Of a stretch of DNA of 28,326 bases, positions 21,373 to 28,326 are shown piece after piece; the first letter of the stretch is position 1, and each line of letters begins with the position of its first letter. The translations under genes were made by a program, and so were the position numbers. A model generated the notes under the pieces. It ran no database searches. It was given only the letters and a program-made list of their open reading frames with translations, and was not told where the DNA came from. Where the stretch lies: the NCBI GenBank assembly GCA_051004815.1, contig JBPCJY010000024.1, positions 1-28,326 on the forward strand. Direction: 5' to 3'. This DNA comes from JBBQXY01 sp051004815 (lineage in GTDB: Bacteria; Chloroflexota; Ktedonobacteria; Ktedonobacterales; Ktedonobacteraceae).

Positions 21373-22266
21373 CTAAAATATCTTCTTGCCAAGGGCTGAA
21401 AGTACCAGTTCAACCGCGAGTAGGGCCGTTGCATTTTCACGGTCAAGAATAGGGTTGACCTCTACCACATCCATGGCAACCAGTTGACCTGAGTCAGCGA
21501 TAAGTTCCATGGCAAGGTGAGCTTCACGATAGGTTAGTCCACCGCGCACCGGTGTACCCACGCCAGGGGCCTCTTTCGGGTCCAATGCATCCATATCAAG
21601 GCTAAGATGAATGCCATCGTTGCCTTGCCCGGCAATCGTCAATGCTTGCTGCATGACCTCGGAGATGCCACGCTGATCGATATCGGACATAGTGAAGACA
21701 TGAATAGCATTGGCGTGTAACAGTTCTTTTTCCCTTGTATTAAGGTCGCGTGCGCCAACAATGACAATCGTCTGGGTATGAATTTTAGGCGACCACCCTC
21801 CCATCTGGGTTAGCTGGGTATGGCCCAGGCCCGCCAATGCTGCCAGGATCATGCCATGGATGTTGCCAGAAGGAGTCGTCTGGTCCGTATTAAAATCGCC
21901 GTGGGCGTCGATCCACAGCACGCCTACGTCCTTATGTATACGAGCTACACCAGCGAGAGAACCAAGCGCAATGCTGTGGTCTCCACCGAGAACCAGGGGG
22001 AACTCTTGTGCCTGAAGGGTTGAGGATACGATATTTGCCAATTCTTCAGAGACTTGTACAATAGATTCCAGGTATTTGACCTTGGGGTCGCCGATCGACT
22101 GACTTTCAGGTTGGGGAACAAACAAGTTACCTGTATCATGAACGGTGTGGCCCTGGCTGCGCAAGTGTTCATTTAAATCAGCATAGCGAATTGCGCTCGC
22201 GCCAATATCTACGCCCCGTCTGTCCGCCCCTAAATCCATGGGGGCACCAATCACACGAATATGCAT
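21373..22266 (-). CDS. rocF: Arginase (ureohydrolase family)
   Basis: Arginases hydrolyse arginine to ornithine and urea using a binuclear manganese site. Expected metal ligands are present: His97 (GGDHSI), Asp120/His122/Asp124 (WIDAHGDFNT) and Asp224/Asp226 (LSLDMDALDP). The substrate loop TTPSGNIHGM matches arginase better than agmatinase, and 297 aa is typical of the bacterial enzyme. The ATG at 22266 has an ideal AGGAGGAAAC upstream. Good promoter elements lie about 45-75 nt upstream. With ilvE 120 nt downstream it probably forms a two-gene unit for amino-acid nitrogen handling. Other ureohydrolases (formimidoylglutamase, agmatinase) are less likely alternatives. Confidence 0.92.
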   Translation of the reverse strand: MHIRVIGAPMDLGADRRGVDIGASAIRYADLNEHLRSQGHTVHDTGNLFVPQPESQSIGDPKVKYLESIVQVSEELANIVSSTLQAQEFPLVLGGDHSIALGSLAGVARIHKDVGVLWIDAHGDFNTDQTTPSGNIHGMILAALAGLGHTQLTQMGGWSPKIHTQTIVIVGARDLNTREKELLHANAIHVFTMSDIDQRGISEVMQQALTIAGQGNDGIHLSLDMDALDPKEAPGVGTPVRGGLTYREAHLAMELIADSGQLVAMDVVEVNPILDRENATALLAVELVLSALGKKIF

Positions 22267-22295
22267 ATGTTTCCTCCTGTTCGCCGTTGAACAGT

Positions 22296-22341
22296 ATTAT
22301 AATCTACCTTCATTATAGTCAGTTTTGCCTTGCTTTGTCCA
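22296..22341 (-). promoter_or_regulatory. Sigma-A promoter for the rocF-ilvE unit
   Basis: On the minus strand, TGGACA (22341..22336) and TATAAT (22317..22312) are separated by 18 nt, matching consensus at 5 of 6 and 6 of 6. A second TATAAT lies at 22301..22296 without a comparable -35 element. Transcription would begin near 22305, about 40 nt before the rocF ATG. Confidence 0.7.
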
Positions 22342-22385
22342 CCTTTAGCAAAAGGCAATGGGGGAAGAATGGGAGCCAATAGGAA

Positions 22386-22526
22386 AGACATTTGGAGAGA
22401 AGAGTTCCCGTGAGCGGACTGAGAGATGTCCTGGCTGTCATTCTGAGCGGAGCGAAGAATCTGTCTGCTGGTCGACCAGAGATTCTTCGCTCCGCTCGGA
22501 ATGACAGCCCTTATCTCCAAATATCT
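22386..22526. mobile_element. Non-coding MITE-like insertion with terminal repeats and flanking 11-bp duplication
   Basis: The 141-bp segment starts with AGACATTTGGAGAGAAG (22386..22402) and ends with its near reverse complement (22510..22526, 15 of 17 positions). It is flanked by an identical 11-bp direct repeat GCCAATAGGAA at 22375..22385 and 22527..22537, the mark of a target-site duplication. It has no coding capacity. Inside it lies a long palindrome: arms 22433..22462 and 22480..22509 pair over 30 bp with one mismatch, and the centre contains CTGGTCGACCAG. It accounts for much of the 384-nt gap between rocF and the first binding-protein gene. Confidence 0.7.
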
Positions 22527-22544
22527 GCCAATAGGAAGGGTTGC

Positions 22545-22574
22545 TTGTCTCTCATGTTGTAAAAGTAGTACAAT
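22545..22574 (+). promoter_or_regulatory. Putative promoter for the first solute-binding protein gene
   Basis: TTGTCT (22545..22550) and TACAAT (22569..22574) are separated by 18 nt, each a fair match to sigma-A consensus. The -35 element begins 8 bp after the flanking repeat of the inserted element, so the insertion abuts the promoter. The start codon at 22651 is about 70 nt downstream of the predicted transcription start. Confidence 0.45.
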
Positions 22575-22650
22575 ATGCTGCAAAGTTGACCCTCCGTGTA
22601 GACCCTTCATGTTGTCCTGGAAAGCGAGGCCAATAGTGTATTATCAAAGC

Positions 22651-24285
22651 ATGCCTATACACTTGCGACGTTTATCTGCTCCCTTCCTCTTCCTCTGTGT
22701 ATTGGTGCTGGCAGTGGTCGCCTGTGGTGGTGGTAGCACAACGCCTACCACAACGAGCACTACATTAGCAACGACGCAGCTAGTGCGTTTCCCTAATGTT
22801 GGCATTGCCGATGCGAATAGTGCGTTTCTTGATCCCGCGCAAGGGCCAGACGCCAATACGGCTCAAGTGGCAGGTATGATTTATAGTGGCCTTGTCAAAT
22901 CAGACGTTAACTTAAACGTGGTGCCAGACCAGGCGACATGGGATATCTCTCCTGATAATAAGGTGTATACCTTTCATCTCAAGCAGGGTATCACTTTCTC
23001 AGATGGTACCCCTGTAACTGCTCAAACGTACGTCTATACATTGACTCGTGCTTTGCTGCCAGCCGAGAATTCACCGATTGCCACCTTTTTCGAGGGCAAT
23101 ATCGTGGGGGCTATGGATGTAAACTCCAAGAAGACCACGACTCTGGCTGGTGTGAAGGCAGTGGATAACCAGACCTTGCAGATCACGCTGACGCAGCCCA
23201 CCCCCTATTTCTTGGAAGTCCTGACAAACTACCTCTACTTTCCCTTGAATAAAGCCGTCATCGACCAGTATGGAGAGACCGATTGGCCAAATCATGTGGC
23301 GGGTAGTGCTGTCGGAACTGGACCGTTCATGGTCAAAGAGTGGGACCACAAGGTGAAAATGGTACTGGTACCCAACCCTCATTATTATGGTGCGAAAACA
23401 AAGCTGACCGAAGTTGATATGTCCTTCGTCAGCGATCCACACACGGCCTTCGAGGCCTACCAGGCCAAAGAGTACGACTTTGTCTGGAATATTATCCCAG
23501 CAGAGCAGGCGAGTGCGCAGAGTATGGCGGGCTTCACACGTAAGTCTTTGCTCCAAACAGACCTGCTGTTTTTTAATAACAAGATGCCACCGTTTGATAA
23601 TGTGGCGGTGCGCCAGGCTTTTGCCTATGCCATTGATAAGCCGTTGTTGGTGCATGCGATTTTCAAAGATGCTGTCGTGCCAGCACAGACGATCATTCCG
23701 CCGGGCATGCCTGGCTACCAACCCAATTATCCGGGCCTGCCATTTGATAAGGCGAAGGCCAAATCTCTGATACAGGGCGTGTATCCAGACGTCAGTAAGG
23801 TGCCGCCCATTACATTTTCCTACCCGAATTCGCAGGTGACGCCAGCCGAGTCCGCGACTTTGCAGCAGATGTGGCAGGACGCGCTCGGTATCCATGTCAA
23901 CCTGCGTCCGGTTGACTTAACCGCGTATAATACACAGACAGCCAATCACCAGGTGCAGTTTGGCTTTACGCAATGGGGTGCGGACTTCCCCGATCCTTAT
24001 GACTGGCTGGCGTTGAATCTGCTGCCCAACGCCAACAACAACAGCGGTGAATGGAACAACGCGGCATTTGCGCAAACGGTCAGTCAGGCGGAGCAAAGTT
24101 CTGGTGATGCACGCATCAAGTTGTATAATCAGGCAGAGCAGATTGCCATTTCAGAAGTCGGTTGGCTGCCGATCGATCACGAGGCGTTGGCCGCGATTAT
24201 CCCATCCTGGCTTCATGGTGTGACCTTGAACGGCAATGGTCTCTACTTTGGCGATTGGTCCAACGTGTACGTATTACAACATTGA
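22651..24285 (+). CDS. ABC transporter solute-binding lipoprotein, family 5 (peptide/nickel type)
   Basis: Extracytoplasmic binding proteins of this family capture oligopeptides or related ligands for an ABC importer. I chose the ATG at 22651: it gives a lipoprotein signal with a hydrophobic stretch (FLFLCVLVLAVV) and lipobox VVAC with Cys25, then a Thr/Ser-rich linker. An in-frame ATG at 22609 or the upstream end of the frame at 22501 would precede the signal peptide by odd sequence. The 544-aa body has DPAQGPDANTAQ, the family-5 motif WDISPDNKVYTFHLKQGITFSDGTPV, HVAGSAVGTGPFMVKEWDH and VRQAFAYAIDKPLLVHAIF. No permease or ATPase genes follow. A close paralogue lies immediately downstream. 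Confidence 0.9.
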   Translation: MPIHLRRLSAPFLFLCVLVLAVVACGGGSTTPTTTSTTLATTQLVRFPNVGIADANSAFLDPAQGPDANTAQVAGMIYSGLVKSDVNLNVVPDQATWDISPDNKVYTFHLKQGITFSDGTPVTAQTYVYTLTRALLPAENSPIATFFEGNIVGAMDVNSKKTTTLAGVKAVDNQTLQITLTQPTPYFLEVLTNYLYFPLNKAVIDQYGETDWPNHVAGSAVGTGPFMVKEWDHKVKMVLVPNPHYYGAKTKLTEVDMSFVSDPHTAFEAYQAKEYDFVWNIIPAEQASAQSMAGFTRKSLLQTDLLFFNNKMPPFDNVAVRQAFAYAIDKPLLVHAIFKDAVVPAQTIIPPGMPGYQPNYPGLPFDKAKAKSLIQGVYPDVSKVPPITFSYPNSQVTPAESATLQQMWQDALGIHVNLRPVDLTAYNTQTANHQVQFGFTQWGADFPDPYDWLALNLLPNANNNSGEWNNAAFAQTVSQAEQSSGDARIKLYNQAEQIAISEVGWLPIDHEALAAIIPSWLHGVTLNGNGLYFGDWSNVYVLQH

Positions 24286-24325
24286 CTATTCCTTCATGCG
24301 CGGCATGAGCGAAGTTACCAGAGCA

Positions 24326-24346
24326 GGGCGACCTTCGTGGTCGCCC
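24326..24346. repeat. GGGCGACC/GGTCGCCC hairpin between the two binding-protein genes
   Basis: GGGCGACC (24326..24333) and GGTCGCCC (24339..24346) form a perfect 8-bp stem with a 5-nt loop in the 91-nt spacer. The CGACC(C)TT..GGTCG core is shared with 13388..13414. No U-tract follows, so the two genes may be co-transcribed; the hairpin could reduce expression of the second gene. Confidence 0.5.
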
Positions 24347-24376
24347 ATTCTTATGAGGTCAGATGAGGGCAGAAAG

Positions 24377-26041
24377 ATGAGCAATTTCGGGGTAAAGAGA
24401 AGCAGGAAGAGCATATCTCTTGTATTCCTCTTCCTATGTATGCTGCTGTTCCTTTCGGCTTGTAGCAATGGTGCTAGCAATCCTCCTACTCCTACCGCAA
24501 CTAGTAAAAATAGCGGACCAAAATTGGCCACCAAACAGGTGTTAACTTTCCCCAACGCGGGTATCGCAGATAGCGCACCATTGGATCCAGCCTTAGTATC
24601 GGACGCCAATACCAGTGTAATCTTGAATATGGTCTATAGTGGGTTGGTGAAAGATGATATCAATTTGAATGTGGTACCCGACCAGGCGATATGGGATATT
24701 TCCCCGGACAATACTATCTATACTTTTCATCTCAAGCCAAACATTTTTTTCTCCGATGGCACCCCTGTAACAGCGCAGACCTATGTGTATACCTTGACTC
24801 GTTCTTTGCTACCGGAAGTACAATCGAGTTCAGCCAGCTTTTTTGAAGGTGTTATTGTTGGAGCAAATAATATTATACGGGGTAAGACGAAAACGTTAAG
24901 CGGCGTCAAGGCTATTGATGCCTTAACATTACAGATTACATTGCAGCATTCCGCGCCATATTTTCTGCAAATGCTCACCGATCCGCTCTTTTTTCCAGTA
25001 AATAAGCAGTTGATAGCGCAATATGGGCAGTCGGATTGGCCTAACCATGTTGTTGGGAATGGGGTCGGCACGGGACCATTTATGATTACAGAGTGGGATC
25101 ACAGCGTCAAGATGGTGCTGGTACCCAATCCCTATTACTACGGCGCAAAGACAAAATTGACAAGCGTGAATATGGCTTTCGAGTATGATCCGTCTATCGC
25201 TTTCAAGACGTACTCCGCCGGACAATATGATTTTACCTGGAATATTACACCTACCGACCAGACCTCGGCCAAAGGATTGCCAGGCTTTACGCGCAGCACA
25301 CAGCTTCAAACGGATGCACTCTTCTTCAATCCGAAAATGCCGCCGTTTGACAATGCCATCGTGCGCCTGGCCTTTGCCTATGCCACCGATAAAGCGACCC
25401 TGGCCCATACGATTTTCAACGATGCGGTGGTACCCGCTGATACCATTATCCCGTCGGAGATGCCTGGCTACGTGCAGAAGTATAGCGGCCTTCCTTATGA
25501 TAAAAACCAGGCGAAGACACTGTTTCAATCCGTCTATCCCGACCTGACGACTGTGCCACCGATTACCTTTTCCTATGCCAACTCGCAGGTTTCCCAGAAG
25601 GAGGCGGTCGCTCTACAAAAAATGTGGCAAGATGCCTTAGGGATCACGGTGACGTTGCGCTCAGTCGAGCCAACCGCCTACAGCACGGAGACATCCAACC
25701 GGCAAATACAATTCGGCTTTACACAGTGGGCGGCGGACTTCGCCGATCCATATGACTGCCTGGCATTGAATCTGCTCTCGACAGCTCCTGGGAATGTTGG
25801 TAATTGGAGCAATCCTACCTTTGATCAGCTCGTGATCCTGGCGGATAAGATATCTGGTACTGAACGTCTCTCGCTTTATGCCCAGGCGGAGCAGATTGTC
25901 ATTGCGGATGTTGGGTGGCTCCCGCTCGACCATGAGACAATGGCGGCGATTATCCCTTCGTGGGTACACGGGGTAAGCCTGAATGCCAATGGCCTCTACT
26001 TTGGCGATTGGTCGGACGTGTACCTGCTCCAACATGCATGA
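24377..26041 (+). CDS. ABC transporter solute-binding lipoprotein, family 5, tandem paralogue
   Basis: The product is a close paralogue of the preceding gene, evidently from a tandem duplication. The ATG at 24377 follows GAGGGCAGAAAG and gives a signal peptide (SLVFLFLCMLLFLSAC) with lipobox LSAC and Cys29; the open frame continues upstream to 24236 but overlaps the previous gene. The mature part, up to 554 aa in total, shares NLNVVPDQA, WDISPDN, DGTPVTAQTYVYTLTR, GVGTGPFMITEWDH and GLYFGDWSDVYLLQH with its neighbour. Loops and likely ligand-contact segments differ (for example DPYDCLALNLL here against DPYDWLALNLL there), so ligand preference may differ. The transporter core must be encoded elsewhere. 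Confidence 0.9.
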   Translation: MSNFGVKRSRKSISLVFLFLCMLLFLSACSNGASNPPTPTATSKNSGPKLATKQVLTFPNAGIADSAPLDPALVSDANTSVILNMVYSGLVKDDINLNVVPDQAIWDISPDNTIYTFHLKPNIFFSDGTPVTAQTYVYTLTRSLLPEVQSSSASFFEGVIVGANNIIRGKTKTLSGVKAIDALTLQITLQHSAPYFLQMLTDPLFFPVNKQLIAQYGQSDWPNHVVGNGVGTGPFMITEWDHSVKMVLVPNPYYYGAKTKLTSVNMAFEYDPSIAFKTYSAGQYDFTWNITPTDQTSAKGLPGFTRSTQLQTDALFFNPKMPPFDNAIVRLAFAYATDKATLAHTIFNDAVVPADTIIPSEMPGYVQKYSGLPYDKNQAKTLFQSVYPDLTTVPPITFSYANSQVSQKEAVALQKMWQDALGITVTLRSVEPTAYSTETSNRQIQFGFTQWAADFADPYDCLALNLLSTAPGNVGNWSNPTFDQLVILADKISGTERLSLYAQAEQIVIADVGWLPLDHETMAAIIPSWVHGVSLNANGLYFGDWSDVYLLQHA

Positions 26042-26111
26042 GGTATCGCGAGTGTATGAATTGTTTGAGTCAAATCGGCCCCTGCACCTTAAAGTGAGGG
26101 TGTCGCGCAAC

Positions 26112-26141
26112 TTGAAAGCCACTCTGTTTAGATGTTATACT
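26112..26141 (+). promoter_or_regulatory. Sigma-A promoter for the glutamate dehydrogenase gene
   Basis: TTGAAA (26112..26117) and TATACT (26136..26141) with an 18-nt spacer match consensus at 4 of 6 and 5 of 6. Transcription would begin near 26148, giving a leader of about 217 nt before the GTG at 26365. A short hairpin CCCT-CAC/GTG-AGGG just upstream (about 26079..26100) separates the promoter from the preceding gene. Confidence 0.6.
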
Positions 26142-26364
26142 AAAAGTGACATTTGAAGTAAAAGCCCGCCACAAGTCAAGATTTGCATTGTACCACCGCC
26201 TGGTTGATGCCCAAATTCGCGAGTAGTCAGGTGGGCTTTACTGTATTGCGATTTTGTCATACACAGGTTCTCGTCGAGAAACGTGTGCGAAGTAATGACG
26301 CTTCATTATGCAATGCTGCATATGTGACCAATGCTTGGTCAAACCGTAAGGAGGTTCTTCACCC
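26142..26364 (+). other. Structured 5' leader of gdhA
   Basis: The gap of 323 nt between the second binding protein and gdhA holds no convincing gene. The leader has a long-range pairing of GTAAAAGCCC (26158..26167) with GGGCTTTAC (26233..26241), and a mutually exclusive-looking CCACCGCCTG/CAGGTGG pairing inside it. Nearer the gene are TTCTC/GAGAA, and TGACCA/TGGTCA (26325..26341), which ends 6 nt before the Shine-Dalgarno sequence AAGGAGG (26348..26354). The arrangement is compatible with a regulatory leader, but no known riboswitch motif was recognised. Confidence 0.4.
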
Positions 26365-27618
26365 GTGGCTATTGATATTGGAAATCCCTATGCTGTGGCG
26401 ATTGCGCAGTTCGATGAGGCTGCCGACCGTCTCGGACTCTCGCAAGCGATGCGAGCTATTTTAAGTAAGCCGAAGCGCGAACTCATTGTAAATTTTCCGG
26501 TGCGCCTGGACAACGGCGATGTGGAAATGTTCACCGGCTATCGTGTACAGCACAACATTAATCGTGGTCCGGCGAAGGGTGGCATTCGCTTTAGCCCCGA
26601 AGTCTCGCTAGACGAGGTACGCGCTCTGGCAATGTGGATGACGTGGAAATGCGCCGTGGTTGGTATTCCATTCGGCGGAGCTAAAGGCGGCGTCATCTGT
26701 GACCCGTCCAAAATGTCTCGTGCGGAGCTTGAACGCCTTGCGCGCCGTTATGCCACCGAAATTTCTATCCTCATTGGCCCGAACAGCGATATTCCCGCCC
26801 CTGACATGAATACCAACCCGCAGATTATGGCTTGGATGATGGACACCTTCTCGATGCATCAGGGCTACTCCGTTCCCGCGGTAATCACTGGTAAGCCCCT
26901 GGCTATTGGCGGCAGTGAAGGACGACTCGAAGCGACTGCTCGTGGCGTACAGGTGGTGGCTCGCGAGGCGATGAAGGACATGGGCATGCGGCCAGAAGAT
27001 GCGAGTGTGGTGGTACAGGGCTTTGGCAATGTTGGCAGTATCTCCGCTCGCCTGCTCCACGAAATTGGTTGTAAGGTCATTGGATTGAGCGATATCAGTG
27101 GTGCTGTTTATAATCCGAATGGTATCGATGTCCACTCCGCCTTGCACTATTCCAAGGAACATGGCACATTAAAAGGCTTGCCCAACACCGAGTCCATTAC
27201 TAATAGTGAACTGCTGGTATTGCCTTGCGATGTCCTGGTACCCGCCGCCCTGGAAAACCAACTTACCGGCAGGAATGCTGCCCAGGTACGCGCTCGCCTG
27301 ATTATCGAGGCCGCGAACGGCCCCACGACGCCGGAAGCTGATCATATCTTCAATGATCGTGGCATCACGGTTGTACCAGATATCCTGGCCAATGCTGGTG
27401 GTGTAACGGTCAGCTACTTTGAGTGGGTGCAAGACCTGCAACGTTTCTTCTGGGCCGAAAACGAGATCAATGATCGCCTGGAAACGATTATGCTCCGCGC
27501 CTACCGGGCTGTGCGCGAGAAAGCCCTGCAACAAGAATCCAACTTGCGCATGGGTGCGTACCTCCTCGCGGTGGCGCGTGTCGCCGAGGCGACGGAGATC
27601 CGTGGGGTATATCCGTAG
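26365..27618 (+). CDS. gdhA: Glutamate dehydrogenase
   Basis: The enzyme interconverts glutamate and 2-oxoglutarate plus ammonia. The substrate and catalytic regions are NINRGPAKGGIRFSPEVSLDEV (Lys71), WMTWKCAVVGIPFGGAKGGV (Lys95 and the catalytic-type Lys107) and PAPDMNTNPQIMAWMMD. The Rossmann motif VVQGFGNVGS is at residues 216-225, with Asp after the next strand (VIGLSD), which favours NAD. Further marks are IIEAANGPTTPEAD and DILANAGGVTVSYFEWVQ. The 417-aa length matches the hexameric short type. The GTG start at 26365 has AAGGAGG 11 nt upstream. It probably links nitrogen metabolism to the arginase and aminotransferase genes in this region. Confidence 0.96.
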   Translation: MAIDIGNPYAVAIAQFDEAADRLGLSQAMRAILSKPKRELIVNFPVRLDNGDVEMFTGYRVQHNINRGPAKGGIRFSPEVSLDEVRALAMWMTWKCAVVGIPFGGAKGGVICDPSKMSRAELERLARRYATEISILIGPNSDIPAPDMNTNPQIMAWMMDTFSMHQGYSVPAVITGKPLAIGGSEGRLEATARGVQVVAREAMKDMGMRPEDASVVVQGFGNVGSISARLLHEIGCKVIGLSDISGAVYNPNGIDVHSALHYSKEHGTLKGLPNTESITNSELLVLPCDVLVPAALENQLTGRNAAQVRARLIIEAANGPTTPEADHIFNDRGITVVPDILANAGGVTVSYFEWVQDLQRFFWAENEINDRLETIMLRAYRAVREKALQQESNLRMGAYLLAVARVAEATEIRGVYP

Positions 27619-27643
27619 GGTGTGGATTTGTAGATTGAGATAA

Positions 27644-27690
27644 GCCATAATGAGAAGGGCAATCGCCAAGGTTGCCCTTCTCATTATGGC
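27644..27690. terminator. 19-bp perfect hairpin after gdhA, shared by converging genes
   Basis: Bases 27644..27662 and 27672..27690 are perfect reverse complements around a 9-nt loop. The stem lies 26 nt after the gdhA stop and covers the stop codon of the minus-strand reading frame at 27684..27686. Like the stem after rpsI it lacks a T-run on either side, so it would act as a bidirectional barrier or 3' stabiliser rather than a textbook intrinsic terminator. Confidence 0.7.
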
Positions 27691-28325
27691 ACTACTACTT
27701 CGTTAACTGGTTTACGTTGTGCTAATGTCTCTATCAGTCGCCGCAATGATGGTCGTACAGGGGTGCGTACCATATCTTGGAAGCCAGGTGCAATAGGTTG
27801 GTGATTTATTTCATTGTGTGAGATGGGGCCAGCAAACAGCTTACCGTTGCTCAATTCGATAACTCCTGCTGAATTTCTAAATGCCTCGTTAAAGGAGAAA
27901 CTGAGCATGTTTACTTCTGATGTGTGTTCCGAGACAAACTTATGGACATTCAAGCCTGTTGATCTGCTGATATAATCTACAAGAACATCTTGCACAACCC
28001 AAATGGCTTTGCCGTTCCAGCCAAGTGCAACTTCCGATTTTACAATCAACTAGCTAACCATACGCGCCCAGACCTGACGATAATTGATATCTGGCCCACG
28101 ATGTGATCGGCCTAGAATGGCGTCCTGGAAGGCTCCTGATATGGTTGTACCTTTGTCTTTATTGCCCCCAGACGTGCTTGATGTCATAATTTCGATGATA
28201 TTAGCATAGGTGCCGTAAGCCCCCTGGCGCAGAGACATGGGGATATAAGGCACACTGTTGTTTTTAGGTAACACTTGCAATCTACCTAAAAATGTGCTAT
28301 ACTGTACAGTATGAGAAAGACGTTT
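27684..28325 (-). pseudogene. TAG-interrupted reading frame, possibly a NotI-like restriction endonuclease remnant
   Basis: On the minus strand one continuous frame runs from the right edge of the window to 27684, broken only by TAG at 28052..28050. The upstream part (about 90 residues visible) includes YIPMSLRQGAYGTYANIIEI and SHRGPDINYRQVWARMVS. The downstream part (about 121 codons) continues directly with LIVKSEVALGWNGKAIWVVQ and DVLVDYISRSTGLN, and ends VNEVVVP. The two read naturally as one protein with Gln (CAG) mutated to TAG. From memory, the pattern of a strand ending in IEI, then INY..W..M..QL..K.E....GK...VVQD...DYI, resembles NotI-family endonucleases, but that is weak evidence. 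There is no ATG; the frame remains open upstream of a TTG at 28280. The stop codon lies in the hairpin at 27644..27690. Confidence 0.5.
28261..28312 (+). promoter_or_regulatory. Promoter with overlapping inverted repeats at the right edge
   Basis: TTGCAA (28275..28280) and TATACT (28298..28303) are spaced 17 nt. A perfect 10-bp inverted repeat TTTTTAGGTA/TACCTAAAAA (28261..28270 and 28283..28292) flanks the -35 element. A perfect 14-bp palindrome ATACTGTACAGTAT (28299..28312) overlaps the -10 and the predicted start site. Two dyads on one promoter suggest operator sites for a dimeric repressor. The same DNA is also part of the minus-strand open frame, so divergent transcription is possible. 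Confidence 0.5.
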
Positions 28326-28326
28326 C
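28311..28326 (+). CDS. Possible start of a + strand gene running out of the window
   Basis: An ATG at 28311, reading MRKTF to the window end, lies 7 nt after a -10 element (TATACT, 28298..28303). The predicted transcript would start at or next to this ATG and so be leaderless or nearly so. Only five codons are visible, so nothing can be said about function. Confidence 0.25.

Noticed and set aside
22433..22509. Long palindrome as an intrinsic terminator
   Set aside because: No T-run on either side; its position within terminal repeats and a target duplication fits a mobile element better.
22501..22650. Upstream start of the first binding-protein gene at 22501
   Set aside because: The frame begins inside the mobile-element-like insertion, and the added 50 residues would precede the lipoprotein signal.
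23071..23895. Minus-strand frame of 274 codons opposite the first binding protein
   Set aside because: Antisense to a clear lipoprotein gene, with His/Arg-rich composition typical of shadows.
26183..26464. Plus-strand frame of 93 codons in the gdhA leader
   Set aside because: It has no ribosome-binding site, overlaps the gdhA start in another frame and has no recognisable motif.

Overview
This window is dominated by a bacterial ribosomal-protein supercluster on the + strand (1..20193), followed by a shorter, unrelated region (20302..28326). The gene order is tuf, then the S10, spc and alpha clusters fused end to end, then truA-rplM-rpsI. Base composition is moderately GC. Several ribosomal proteins (L3, L4, S3, S17, L18, S5, L17) carry large insertions or tails, and the spacers hold short GC-rich palindromes. 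Together these suggest a Chloroflexota genome, most likely class Ktedonobacteria. That is an inference from gene order and protein character, not the result of a database search.

Layout. The end of tuf (1..152) is followed by rpsJ-rplC-rplD-rplW-rplB-rpsS-rplV-rpsC-rplP-rpmC-rpsQ (S10 cluster). Next come rplN-rplX-rplE-rpsN-rpsH-rplF-rplR-rpsE-rpmD-rplO-secY-adk-map (spc cluster). After a recognisable promoter and a roughly 270-nt leader come infA-rpmJ-rpsM-rpsK-rpsD-rpoA-rplQ (alpha cluster), then truA-rplM-rpsI. All of these genes point the same way, and many overlap or are spaced by fewer than 20 nt. A perfect 27-bp hairpin at 20227..20281 closes the block. The genes make ribosomal proteins, the RNA polymerase alpha subunit, the translocon SecY, adenylate kinase, the N-terminal methionine trimming enzyme, initiation factor IF-1 and a tRNA/rRNA-modifying pseudouridine synthase. 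They form one growth-rate-linked expression unit.

The second region has a minus-strand pair, an arginase-family gene followed by a branched-chain aminotransferase. They are transcribed from a good sigma-A promoter and converge on rpsI. Divergent from them are two tandem paralogous lipoprotein solute-binding proteins of the peptide/nickel (family 5) type, with no permease genes nearby. Then comes a glutamate dehydrogenase with its own promoter and structured leader. Arginase, aminotransferase, peptide-type binding proteins and glutamate dehydrogenase suggest an amino-acid and nitrogen theme. The window ends with a minus-strand reading frame interrupted by one in-frame TAG, possibly a NotI-like restriction endonuclease remnant. 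A compact promoter-plus-palindrome region at the right edge may drive a + strand gene that lies mostly outside the window.

No clearly new multi-gene system was found. The most unusual observations are the set of enlarged ribosomal proteins, a non-coding mobile-element-like insertion (22386..22526, with terminal inverted repeats and an 11-bp flanking duplication), dispersed palindromes inside the ribosomal spacers, several strong hairpins without U-tracts at operon junctions, and the TAG-interrupted gene.
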